The notes under the pieces are model-generated. The model saw nothing but the letters and a program-made list of their open reading frames with translations. It had not been told where the DNA came from and did not search any database. Positions 1 through 5,299 of a stretch of 6,662 nucleotides of DNA are shown piece by piece. This DNA is from Verrucomicrobia bacterium UBA1412 (GTDB lineage Bacteria; Verrucomicrobiota; Verrucomicrobiia; Limisphaerales; UBA1412). Both the position numbers and the translations under genes were made by a program. Position 1 is the first letter of the stretch; each line of letters begins with the position of its first letter. Where the stretch lies: positions 1-6,662 of the forward strand of contig DBPU01000078.1 of assembly GCA_002305615.1 (NCBI GenBank), written 5' to 3'.

Positions 1-1
1 T

Positions 2-115
2 GAAGCCCTCAAGACGGGTGCCGCGCCCGCGCCAGCTGCTGAACCACCTCCGGCTGCTGAACCACCTCCGGCTGCTCAACCCGAATCTGCCTTGCCAGCG
101 CCGGCCGGCAAGTGA
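2..115 (+). CDS. C-terminal end of an upstream protein with an Ala/Pro/Glu-rich tail (5' partial)
   Basis: An open frame enters from the left edge and stops with TGA at 113-115, giving 37 residues. They are dominated by Ala, Pro and Glu, with the block AAEPPP occurring twice and then ending in a Gln-containing variant. Tails like this are usually disordered linkers or extensions and carry no family information, so the protein cannot be named from this window. The stop codon overlaps the GTG start of the glycosyltransferase gene (GTGA at 112-115), an arrangement typical of translational coupling. The two genes are therefore probably in one operon, and the upstream product may also belong to envelope or polysaccharide metabolism, though that is inference. 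The frame has no internal stop and its codons are GC-rich like those of the next gene. Confidence 0.7.
   Translation, partial: EALKTGAAPAPAAEPPPAAEPPPAAQPESALPAPAGK
35..76 (+). repeat. 18-bp in-frame tandem repeat encoding AAEPPP
   Basis: Two exact 18-bp copies lie at 35-52 and 53-70, followed by the first 6 bp of a third (71-76) that then diverges. The unit is a multiple of three, so gain or loss of copies would lengthen or shorten the Ala/Pro tail without breaking the frame. The repeat is seen directly; length variation between strains is an inference. Confidence 0.85.
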
Positions 116-1281
116 GAGTTGAGCACATTATTACCCGCCTCATCGTCGGCGGAGCTCAGGAGAATACCCTCTCCACCGTCTTGGGGTTGCACGATATCCC
201 GGGCGTAGAGGTCCGGCTGGTCTCCGGTCCAACGACCGGCCCCGAAGGAACCCTGGAGCCGCAGGCACGGGCAGTGGAGGGTCTCTTTCACCTGGAGCCG
301 CATCTGGTCCGGCCAGTTAGCCCATGGCACGATTTTCGGGCGTTGTTCTCGCTCGCTCAGCGCTTCCGCAAGACTCGTCCCGATATTGTGCATACGCATA
401 GCGGCAAGGCCGGTCTGGTGGGTAGACTTGCGGCCCGGATGGCGCGCGTTCCCTGTGTCATTCATACCATTCACGGACCCTCGTTCGGGGATTTCCAGGG
501 CAGGGGAGCCAATTTCCTTTTCAAAAACGCCGAACGCCTTGCCGGGCGTTTCACCCATCATTTTATCGTCGTCGCAAATGCCATGCGCGACCAGTATCTC
601 CGCGCCGGGATCGGCTCTCCGGAGCTCTACAGCCGCGTTTTTTCGGGCTTCAATCTCAAGCCCTATCTGGAGGCGCGAAACGACCTGAACCTGAGAGCGA
701 AATACGGAATCCGCCCGGAGGATGTCGTGATCGGCAAAATCGCCCGCCTCTTTTACCTCAAGGGCCATGACGATTTATTCGCCGTGGCACCGAAGCTCAT
801 CGAGTCCGAGCCCCGACTGAAATTCCTCCTGGTAGGGGACGGAATTTTGCGCGGGGAATTTGAGGAAAAGTTGAGCTCCCTGGGTATTCGCGATCACTTT
901 GTTTTTACCGGATTGGTGCCTCCTTCGCAGATTCCGGCCCTGACCGGGATAATGGATGCCCTTGTCCATCTCTCACGCCGTGAGGGGCTTCCCCGTGCGC
1001 TGCCTCAGGCTCTGGCCGCGGGTAAACCGGTCGTGGCGTTCGATTGCGACGGCGCCCGGGAGGTCTGCATCAGCGGAGAAACCGGCTTTCTGATTCCGCC
1101 GGGGGATCTCGGGCAGTTATCCTCCTCTCTCAGAGCACTCCTGAAAGAAGGCGATTTGCGGTGTCGCCTCGGCTCCCAGGGCCGTGACTTTGTTAAGGAG
1201 CGCTTTTCCGAAGAAAAAATGGTCTCCGATATCTACCGCCTCTACCAAAATCTCCTCAAGCCGCCAGCCCGGCAAATCTGA
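112..1281 (+). CDS. Family 4 (GT-B fold) glycosyltransferase, EX7Q variant
   Basis: This 389-residue protein has the length and layout of a retaining GT4 glycosyltransferase, a cytoplasmic or membrane-associated enzyme that moves a sugar from a nucleotide-sugar donor to an acceptor. The N-terminal Rossmann domain opens with the glycine-rich GGAQEN loop (13-18), followed by HTHSGKAG (94-101) and HTIHG (118-122). The C-terminal donor-binding domain shows GKIARL (208-213), K217-G218, VGDG (241-244) and the segment from REG (290-292) to AAGKP (302-306). In the usual EX7E motif the first Glu is E291, but the second position is Gln (Q299); the rest of the motif is well kept. GTG at 112 is chosen because it gives the family's usual start and overlaps the upstream stop; no Shine-Dalgarno sequence is evident, consistent with coupling. 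The role is probably surface polysaccharide or lipopolysaccharide assembly, but donor and acceptor cannot be read from sequence. Confidence 0.9.
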   Translation: MRVEHIITRLIVGGAQENTLSTVLGLHDIPGVEVRLVSGPTTGPEGTLEPQARAVEGLFHLEPHLVRPVSPWHDFRALFSLAQRFRKTRPDIVHTHSGKAGLVGRLAARMARVPCVIHTIHGPSFGDFQGRGANFLFKNAERLAGRFTHHFIVVANAMRDQYLRAGIGSPELYSRVFSGFNLKPYLEARNDLNLRAKYGIRPEDVVIGKIARLFYLKGHDDLFAVAPKLIESEPRLKFLLVGDGILRGEFEEKLSSLGIRDHFVFTGLVPPSQIPALTGIMDALVHLSRREGLPRALPQALAAGKPVVAFDCDGAREVCISGETGFLIPPGDLGQLSSSLRALLKEGDLRCRLGSQGRDFVKERFSEEKMVSDIYRLYQNLLKPPARQI

Positions 1282-1315
1282 GGTGAGCCATCCCCGGATG
1301 AGAGGGAAACGTTTC

Positions 1316-1382
1316 TAACCGCAGATGACGAAGCTTTAACCGCAGATTGCGCAGATTCGCACAGATTTTTGAAAGGGATAAC
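1316..1382 (+). repeat. Left CGCAGAT-family dispersed repeat
   Basis: TAACCGCAGAT occurs at 1316-1326 and again at 1337-1347. The second copy runs into further CGCAGATT-like words, then a short T run and GAAAGGGAT (1371-1379). The same series in the same orientation reappears at 5178-5270, on the other side of the methyltransferase gene. I see no reading frame or RNA gene in it. Similar CGCAGAT-rich intergenic repeats are, to my recollection, common in PVC-group and some other environmental genomes; their function is not established. Confidence 0.75.
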
Positions 1383-1452
1383 CGGCTGCGGAGAAAAATA
1401 AGGTAATCCGTTGCCCGGGACATTCGCCTCTGGGATGCGACAAACACCAGAT

Positions 1453-1576
1453 ATGTAAATGCATTTTATACTCGCACTGGCATGAATCGTTTTCTTCTGC
1501 ACCCCGACGGGGTGCAGCAAATCTGAGGTATGCGGAGCATACCCATCCCCATAGCCCGGGGTCGCAGACCCCGGGG
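1453..1576. repeat. Left palindrome mosaic (modules A, B, C)
   Basis: Three perfect hairpins stand close together, each with a 3-nt loop. The first is 1497-1517 (arms CTGCACCCC/GGGGTGCAG, loop GAC), the second 1527-1543 (arms GGTATGC/GCATACC, loop GGA) and the third 1555-1575 (arms CCCGGGGTC/GACCCCGGG, loop GCA). Upstream, 1453-1494 (module A) resembles the reverse complement of 4771-4813. Segment 1509-1533 matches the complement of 4809-4833, and 1526-1575 matches the complement of 4693-4741 with one mismatch and one gap. The cluster is thus an inverted, rearranged relative of the right-hand cluster. The hairpins resemble REP-type elements in size, but no REP-associated transposase gene is in the window. 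Without a following T run they are not good intrinsic terminators, although GC-rich hairpins behind the glycosyltransferase gene could protect mRNA 3' ends. Confidence 0.8.
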
Positions 1577-1660
1577 AACCATCCACCCCACGGCCATACG
1601 CAACTACATACGTGGTCAACTACAATTGTTATCTCGCAATATACCCTTCCCCCTTGTCTT

Positions 1661-1691
1661 AACTACTTTCAAGAGGATTGAGAAAGTAGTT
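1661..1691. repeat. 10-bp perfect inverted repeat with 11-nt spacer
   Basis: Arms AACTACTTTC (1661-1670) and GAAAGTAGTT (1682-1691) are exact complements separated by 11 nt. It sits where the GC-rich palindrome cluster gives way to the AT-rich core. No T run follows on either strand, so a terminator is unlikely. A protein-binding site, the end of a former mobile element or a hairpin in a leader RNA are all possible. Otherwise I see nothing in 1577-1740. Confidence 0.6.
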
Positions 1692-1740
1692 ATCGGTTTC
1701 AAAAAATTCTGAAATAGGAAAAGAGGAATAAAAATAATTT

Positions 1741-1754
1741 CAATATTAATATTG
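1741..1754. promoter_or_regulatory. 14-bp perfect palindrome, candidate operator
   Basis: CAATATTAATATTG is identical to its own reverse complement. Its last three bases overlap the first three of the TTGACT proposed as a -35 element, a place where a dimeric regulator could control access of RNA polymerase. AT-rich palindromes arise by chance in AT-rich DNA, so the regulatory role is an inference. Confidence 0.35.
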
Positions 1755-1780
1755 ACTTGATGGTCTGAATACAGTTTCAT
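1752..1780 (+). promoter_or_regulatory. Candidate sigma-70-type promoter for the small ORF and methyltransferase
   Basis: TTGACT (1752-1757) matches five of six -35 consensus bases. After a 17-nt spacer comes TTTCAT (1775-1780), which matches four of six -10 bases. Transcription would begin near 1787, leaving a short leader with GGAG at 1805-1808 ahead of the ATG at 1820. Spacing and position are sensible, but the -10 is weak and core promoter elements in PVC bacteria may differ. Confidence 0.4.
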
Positions 1781-1819
1781 GAGTACAGACACTGCTCCTG
1801 AGATGGAGTTTAAAATAAT

Positions 1820-2015
1820 ATGACAAACAAGAAAGAGCCAAGAAGAGTTAATGGTTTTTTTGAGGTGAAGACTTATACACCTAACATGGAGACACTGGCT
1901 GCCTTTGAAAAGTGGAAACAGATTTTTTGAAGAAAAGGATTATGAAGATTATCTTACTATCGAAAGATTTATAGAATACTATATTAAAGATACATTTTTA
2001 TATAATTTAAAATAA
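1820..2015 (+). pseudogene. Small 64-codon ORF broken by a single-base frameshift in a T run
   Basis: Reading from ATG at 1820 gives 36 residues (starting MTNKKEPRRV) and then TGA at 1928-1930, directly after six T bases (1923-1928). Dropping one T joins this frame to an open frame that continues through FEEKDYEDYL to TAA at 2013-2015, for 64 residues in all. The second half has no start codon of its own and has the same Lys/Glu/Tyr/Phe-rich, probably helical character, so the halves look like one former gene. GGAG at 1805-1808 is an acceptable ribosome binding site, 11 nt ahead. The stop lies 17 nt before the methyltransferase start, so the two would share a transcript. I recognise no domain; in particular there is no clear helix-turn-helix like those of restriction-modification controller proteins. 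Alternatives are a sequencing error in the T run, phase variation, or a genuine 36-residue peptide. Confidence 0.5.
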
Positions 2016-2032
2016 ATAAGAGTAATAATTAT

Positions 2033-4528
2033 ATGAAAAAACTAACTCCATTTAATATTAACAAGTTTATTAACTCTCTCTCAGGTGCAAAGACTGAGGA
2101 AGATGTAAAAAATATCTACGCACGCTTTTTTGAAATTAGTTATGACACCTCTGACCGTCATGACTTATATACACCAGAAGTCCTCTTTGAATTTAAGTAC
2201 GATAAGAATTTACAGAATATCAAATCCTGTTCTCACGTTCTTGCTCAGCTTATTTATTATGTAAGGAAACTTAAGTACGGAGAAGACTCTGAGAAGTCTA
2301 TTCCATCAAGTCTTTGCCTTTGTGATGCTAATGAGGCTGTTATCACAGAAACAAGTGCTTGGAAAAAATTCTATGATGACAGTGAATGCAAATATGATTG
2401 GGATTTAGCACCCAGTACGCCAGATGAAAAGTTAGTATTGGACATTGAAGACGATCCTCAAGTTCGGGGACTCCATATTTATAAGACTTCTGATCCCAAC
2501 GAATTTCCTGTCTTCGCGGAAAAGCTGGAGAAACTTCTTCAAAAACAACTTGAATTGAGTTTTAAGGATAAGAAGATTATTAGCGAACAGAATTTTGAAG
2601 AAGTCTTTAAATATTGGAATAAGATGTTCGGAGACTCGGTTCGCAATGGAACCAAGACAAGTCGTTACTTTGTTAGCGATATTGAGGAAGGAAGTACTAT
2701 TTTTCTCAAAGATCAGGGAAAAGCCTGTTTCCATATTGGTACGGACGAACTCAAGGAAAAGAAAATTGTCACCACGGATTACGAGCATTTCTGGGGTCTT
2801 TATGAAAAAGTAAAGGATTCCGCTACGGTTCGCTCGATTCTGGCCAAAATAGACCGACTGACCGATGAAACAATGCGTCGTTTTTACGGGGAATTTTTTA
2901 CCCCGTTGAGGTTTGCACGCAAGGCGTTGGACTATATTGAACGCACTCTTGGAAAAGAATGGTGGAAAACGGGTGAGTACCGCTTGTGGGATATGGCCGC
3001 CGGAACAGGAAATCTGGAATATCATCTTCCACTAGATGCATTGCCCTATACCTATCTATCCACTCTCTATGCTGAGGATGTTAAACACTTGGAAAGACTT
3101 TTTCCCAATTCTAAGGTTTTTCAATACGATTACCTGAATGACGATGTATCGGCATTATTTACTCTTAATGAGCTTGGTATCGAAATGCAGTGGAAATTGC
3201 CTCAAAAACTGCGGAATGATTTGAATAATCCAAAACTCAAATGGATTGTGTTTATCAATCCGCCTTTCGCAACCTCTCAGAAAGCAGGTACAAATCATGG
3301 AGATAGCAAGCAAGGTGTTTCTGATACAGCTGTTCGAAAAATGATGCACAATGATAATTTGGGGGAAGTCAGCCGTGAACTCTTTTCTCAGTTTATTTAC
3401 CGTATCAAGAAAGAGTTTGAAGGAAAACAAACTCACTTAGCCTTGTTTTCAACTCTAAAATATATTAATGCAACTAATGATCAGAAGTTAAGGGACAATG
3501 TTTTTAATTTTGGCTTTGAACAAGGATTTGTCTTTTCTTCGGCGAATTTCTCTGGAACAGGAAAACCATTCCCTATAGGAATGCTTATTTGGGATGTGAA
3601 TGCGCGAAAGAAAATCGAAGAGCAGAATGTGGTGTTGGACGTATTTAATGAGAATGTTGAAAAGATTGGGACAAAAACGGTCACTTCAGAACATCGAGAC
3701 TATTTTCTGAGCAAATGGATTAAACGTCCAGATGCAACTAATAAATATCCTCCCTTCGGTTCAGCCATTGATGTAAAAGGTGATAATAAAGACCGTCGAG
3801 ACCGTGTTGCAGATGGTTTTCTTGCATCGTTAATGTGCAAAGGAAACGATTTTCAAAATCAAAACAACACAGCCCTACTTTCTGGTCCTTATGTGAGTGC
3901 CGGAGCATTGTCAATCACCCCGGAGAATTTTACCCAGGCCATGGTGGTTCATGCAGCCCGGAGAGCAACCAAGGCAACCTGGCTTAATGACAGAGATCAA
4001 TTTATGAGACCAGAGGGGGAGTTGAGTGAAGATTTTATTAACGATTGTACGGTGTGGAATCTTTTCTCTAACAGCAACAATACCGCTTCCCTGGAAAATG
4101 TAGAGTATGAAGGAGAGATATTCCAAGTTCCAAACCATTTCTTTCCTTATCCGGTGAATGAACTCATGCAATGGGATATCCAAGATCGCGACATGAGGAT
4201 GGCATTGGATCAGGCATCGAATTCTTTTATGGCAGATTGGCTTGCCTTAAGAACTCTTTCTAATGAAGCTCAGACAGTACTCGATAAAGGACGCGAAATC
4301 TATCGATTCTACTTTGCAAATCTTAACCAACTACGAACTGCGAAATTTAAAATTGAATCCTGGGATGCTGGTTGGTGGCAAATCAAACAATCACTCAAAG
4401 ACGTAAATTTAGCCATTAAAATGTTGGATGAATTAAGAGCTCCGCACAACGTGCTAAAGGAAAAGGTGATCAAAGGTTTGGTAAATTATAAGATCATATC
4501 AAGCGATATAGAGATAGATAACAGCTAG
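2033..4528 (+). CDS. N6-adenine DNA methyltransferase with N-terminal PD-(D/E)XK-like motif (Type IIG-like restriction-modification enzyme)
   Basis: This intact 831-residue protein carries the ordered motifs of a gamma-type N6-adenine methyltransferase: GEFFTP (286-291, motif X region), DMAAGTGN (320-327, S-adenosylmethionine-binding motif I), YAED (346-349, motif II), D366 near motif III, and NPPF (409-412, catalytic motif IV). It should transfer a methyl group to adenine N6 in a specific DNA sequence. Near the N-terminus, D44 followed eight residues later by E53-F-K55 in the strand VLFEFKY, then Q72 in QLIYY, fits a PD-(D/E)XK nuclease core such as those heading Type IIG/IIL enzymes. About 300 C-terminal residues (roughly 530-831), beyond the catalytic part, are long enough for target recognition. 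No hsdS, hsdR or separate nuclease gene adjoins, consistent with one chain doing modification, recognition and perhaps cleavage. ATG at 2033 is preceded by a weak AAGAG (2018-2022). The gene is visibly AT-rich beside its neighbours, suggesting transfer. Methyltransferase activity is well supported; nuclease activity is inference, and an orphan methylase remains possible. Confidence 0.88.
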   Translation: MKKLTPFNINKFINSLSGAKTEEDVKNIYARFFEISYDTSDRHDLYTPEVLFEFKYDKNLQNIKSCSHVLAQLIYYVRKLKYGEDSEKSIPSSLCLCDANEAVITETSAWKKFYDDSECKYDWDLAPSTPDEKLVLDIEDDPQVRGLHIYKTSDPNEFPVFAEKLEKLLQKQLELSFKDKKIISEQNFEEVFKYWNKMFGDSVRNGTKTSRYFVSDIEEGSTIFLKDQGKACFHIGTDELKEKKIVTTDYEHFWGLYEKVKDSATVRSILAKIDRLTDETMRRFYGEFFTPLRFARKALDYIERTLGKEWWKTGEYRLWDMAAGTGNLEYHLPLDALPYTYLSTLYAEDVKHLERLFPNSKVFQYDYLNDDVSALFTLNELGIEMQWKLPQKLRNDLNNPKLKWIVFINPPFATSQKAGTNHGDSKQGVSDTAVRKMMHNDNLGEVSRELFSQFIYRIKKEFEGKQTHLALFSTLKYINATNDQKLRDNVFNFGFEQGFVFSSANFSGTGKPFPIGMLIWDVNARKKIEEQNVVLDVFNENVEKIGTKTVTSEHRDYFLSKWIKRPDATNKYPPFGSAIDVKGDNKDRRDRVADGFLASLMCKGNDFQNQNNTALLSGPYVSAGALSITPENFTQAMVVHAARRATKATWLNDRDQFMRPEGELSEDFINDCTVWNLFSNSNNTASLENVEYEGEIFQVPNHFFPYPVNELMQWDIQDRDMRMALDQASNSFMADWLALRTLSNEAQTVLDKGREIYRFYFANLNQLRTAKFKIESWDAGWWQIKQSLKDVNLAIKMLDELRAPHNVLKEKVIKGLVNYKIISSDIEIDNS

Positions 4529-4640
4529 TTTTTAATGTGAGCGCCACGTAAAATTACCTGAGTGCAATTGCAGAGTAATCTTTAGTGTGTGAGTATTTTA
4601 TAGAAAGTAGAAAAAACTAGGATTTTTCAGTATACAGAGG
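4529..4640. other. AT-rich trailer behind the methyltransferase gene
   Basis: This stretch keeps the AT-rich composition of the gene before it and ends where the GC-rich palindromes begin, so it probably marks the right end of the transferred core. One imperfect hairpin is present: ATTACCTG (4553-4560) pairs with 4571-4579 with one bulged A, around a 10-nt loop. It is followed by CTTTAG rather than a clean T run, so it is at best a weak terminator. No ORF of note is seen. Confidence 0.4.
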
Positions 4641-4651
4641 CGTCAGGGATG

Positions 4652-4847
4652 CGACCCCTACGGGGTCGTGGGAGAATGAGGGGGATGTCTTACCCGGGGT
4701 CTGCGACCCCGGGCTATGTGATGGGTATGCTCCGCATACCTTGAGAATGCGCATCCTGGCGGATGCGGTGGAAAACGATTTACGCCAGTGAGGATGCAAA
4801 GACGCATTTGCATACCTCGGATTTGCTGCACCCCGGAATGGGTGCAG
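4652..4847. repeat. Right palindrome mosaic, inner part (modules C, D, A, B)
   Basis: Six hairpins follow one another. They are 4652-4668 (arms CGACCCC/GGGGTCG, loop TAC), 4693-4713 (9-bp arms, loop TGC), 4724-4740 (7-bp arms GGTATGC/GCATACC, loop TCC), 4750-4767 (arms CGCATCC/GGATGCG, loop TGGC), 4794-4813 (arms ATGCAAA/TTTGCAT, 6-nt loop) and 4826-4847 (8-bp arms, 6-nt loop). The 4693-4740 pair is the inverted counterpart of 1527-1575. Module A (4771-4813) and module B (4809-4847) are inverted relatives of 1453-1494 and 1497-1533, but stand in a different order. Open frames across this DNA on both strands follow the palindromes and have no protein-like composition, so no gene is called. Confidence 0.8.
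4709..4774 (+). repeat. 66-bp direct repeat, copy 1 (modules C-D)
   Basis: This segment matches 5107-5172 with two differences (4719 T versus 5117 G, and 4742 T versus 5140 C) and no gaps, at an offset of exactly 398 bp. It contains the GGTATGC/GCATACC hairpin and the CGCATCC/GGATGCG hairpin in fixed spacing, so these two palindromes have been copied as one unit. Confidence 0.9.
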
Positions 4848-4937
4848 GGGGAATTGACGCGTGGAACCTTGGGCATGGGATAAATGGGCCTAAAACCTTT
4901 GCAGACACATCTTCTTTCTATTCCAGGTTGTGAAGTA

Positions 4938-4952
4938 CCGCCCTCCGGGCGG
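4938..4952. repeat. Perfect 6-bp hairpin with TCC loop
   Basis: Arms CCGCCC and GGGCGG enclose the loop TCC. It belongs to the same style of short palindrome as its neighbours but in a different sequence, showing that the cluster gathers several hairpin families rather than one repeated element. The stretch 4848-4937 between it and the preceding cluster shows neither a gene nor a repeat that I can identify. Confidence 0.7.
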
Positions 4953-4975
4953 GGGTATGTGGGGGCGGCTTCTGT

Positions 4976-5012
4976 CCGTAGGTACCTCACCCTACGGGAG
5001 AGGCACCTACGG
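4976..5012. repeat. 37-nt nested hairpin with TAC loop
   Basis: The outer arms CCGTAGGT (4976-4983) and ACCTACGG (5005-5012) enclose an A/C mismatch, then CCTC/GAGG, an A/A mismatch, then CCC/GGG around the loop TAC (4993-4995). Each arm is 17 nt with only two mismatches, and the structure is symmetrical about the loop. It is the longest palindrome in the window. No T run follows, so I do not call a terminator. Confidence 0.8.
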
Positions 5013-5023
5013 TTATGCACATT

Positions 5024-5052
5024 CGCCTCTCCGAGGCGTATGCCCTCCGGGC
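5024..5052. repeat. Two adjacent hairpins with TCC loops
   Basis: CGCCTC/GAGGCG (5024-5038) and GCCC/GGGC (5042-5052) both enclose the loop TCC. The 12 bases 5019-5030 (ACATTCGCCTCT) also occur in the same orientation at 1420-1431 on the left side of the island, but there the palindromic right arm is missing, so the left copy looks like a truncated relative. Confidence 0.65.
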
Positions 5053-5106
5053 GCGGAGCAGATGGTCATGGAGATAGATGGTCACGAATCCCGATAGGGA
5101 AATGTT

Positions 5107-5172
5107 CCGGGCTATGGGATGGGTATGCTCCGCATACCTCGAGAATGCGCATCCTGGCGGATGCGGTGGAAA
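5107..5172 (+). repeat. 66-bp direct repeat, copy 2 (modules C-D)
   Basis: This is the second copy of 4709-4774 with two substitutions. It includes hairpins 5122-5138 (arms GGTATGC/GCATACC, loop TCC) and 5148-5165 (arms CGCATCC/GGATGCG, loop TGGC). Both hairpin sequences are unchanged; the differences fall outside the stems. It runs almost directly into the right CGCAGAT repeat. Confidence 0.9.
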
Positions 5173-5177
5173 TGTTT

Positions 5178-5270
5178 TAACCGCAGATTACGCAGATGTC
5201 CGCAGATTTTTTTTGAAGGGAGAGATTAATCAACAGATGACGCAGATTGCGCGGATTATTGAAAGGGATG
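5178..5270 (+). repeat. Right CGCAGAT-family dispersed repeat (two units)
   Basis: TAACCGCAGATT at 5178-5189 leads into further CGCAGAT words and a T run. A second unit at about 5229-5270 has ACAGATGACGCAGATTGCG and ends with GAAAGGGAT (5261-5269). The first unit parallels 1337-1382 and the shared GAAAGGGAT parallels 1371-1379, all in the same orientation. Together with the left copy it brackets the whole island. No gene is seen between 5173 and 5299. Confidence 0.75.
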
Positions 5271-5299
5271 ATTTTTTCGGCTTCTGAGGTAGGCCGGGC

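Noticed and set aside
76..768. Long minus-strand open frame opposite the glycosyltransferase gene
   Set aside because: It lies wholly against a gene with strong GT4 motifs, shows no recognisable motif itself and is explained by the GC-rich codons of the real gene.
2033..4528. HsdM of a Type I system or PglX of a BREX system
   Set aside because: The chain is longer than a usual HsdM and no hsdS or hsdR follows; it is shorter than a usual PglX and no other BREX gene is present. The single-chain Type IIG-like reading fits better.
4553..4579. Intrinsic terminator behind the methyltransferase gene
   Set aside because: The stem is AT-rich with a bulge and is not followed by a proper T run, so it was not called as a terminator.
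4652..5172. Possible CRISPR array
   Set aside because: The repeated units are palindromes of different sequences with irregular spacing; there is no constant repeat with equal-length spacers and no cas gene.
4617..5287. Several open frames of 60-120 codons on both strands between the methyltransferase and synthase genes
   Set aside because: They run through hairpins and direct repeats, have Arg/Pro/His-rich translations dictated by the palindromes, and lack convincing starts.
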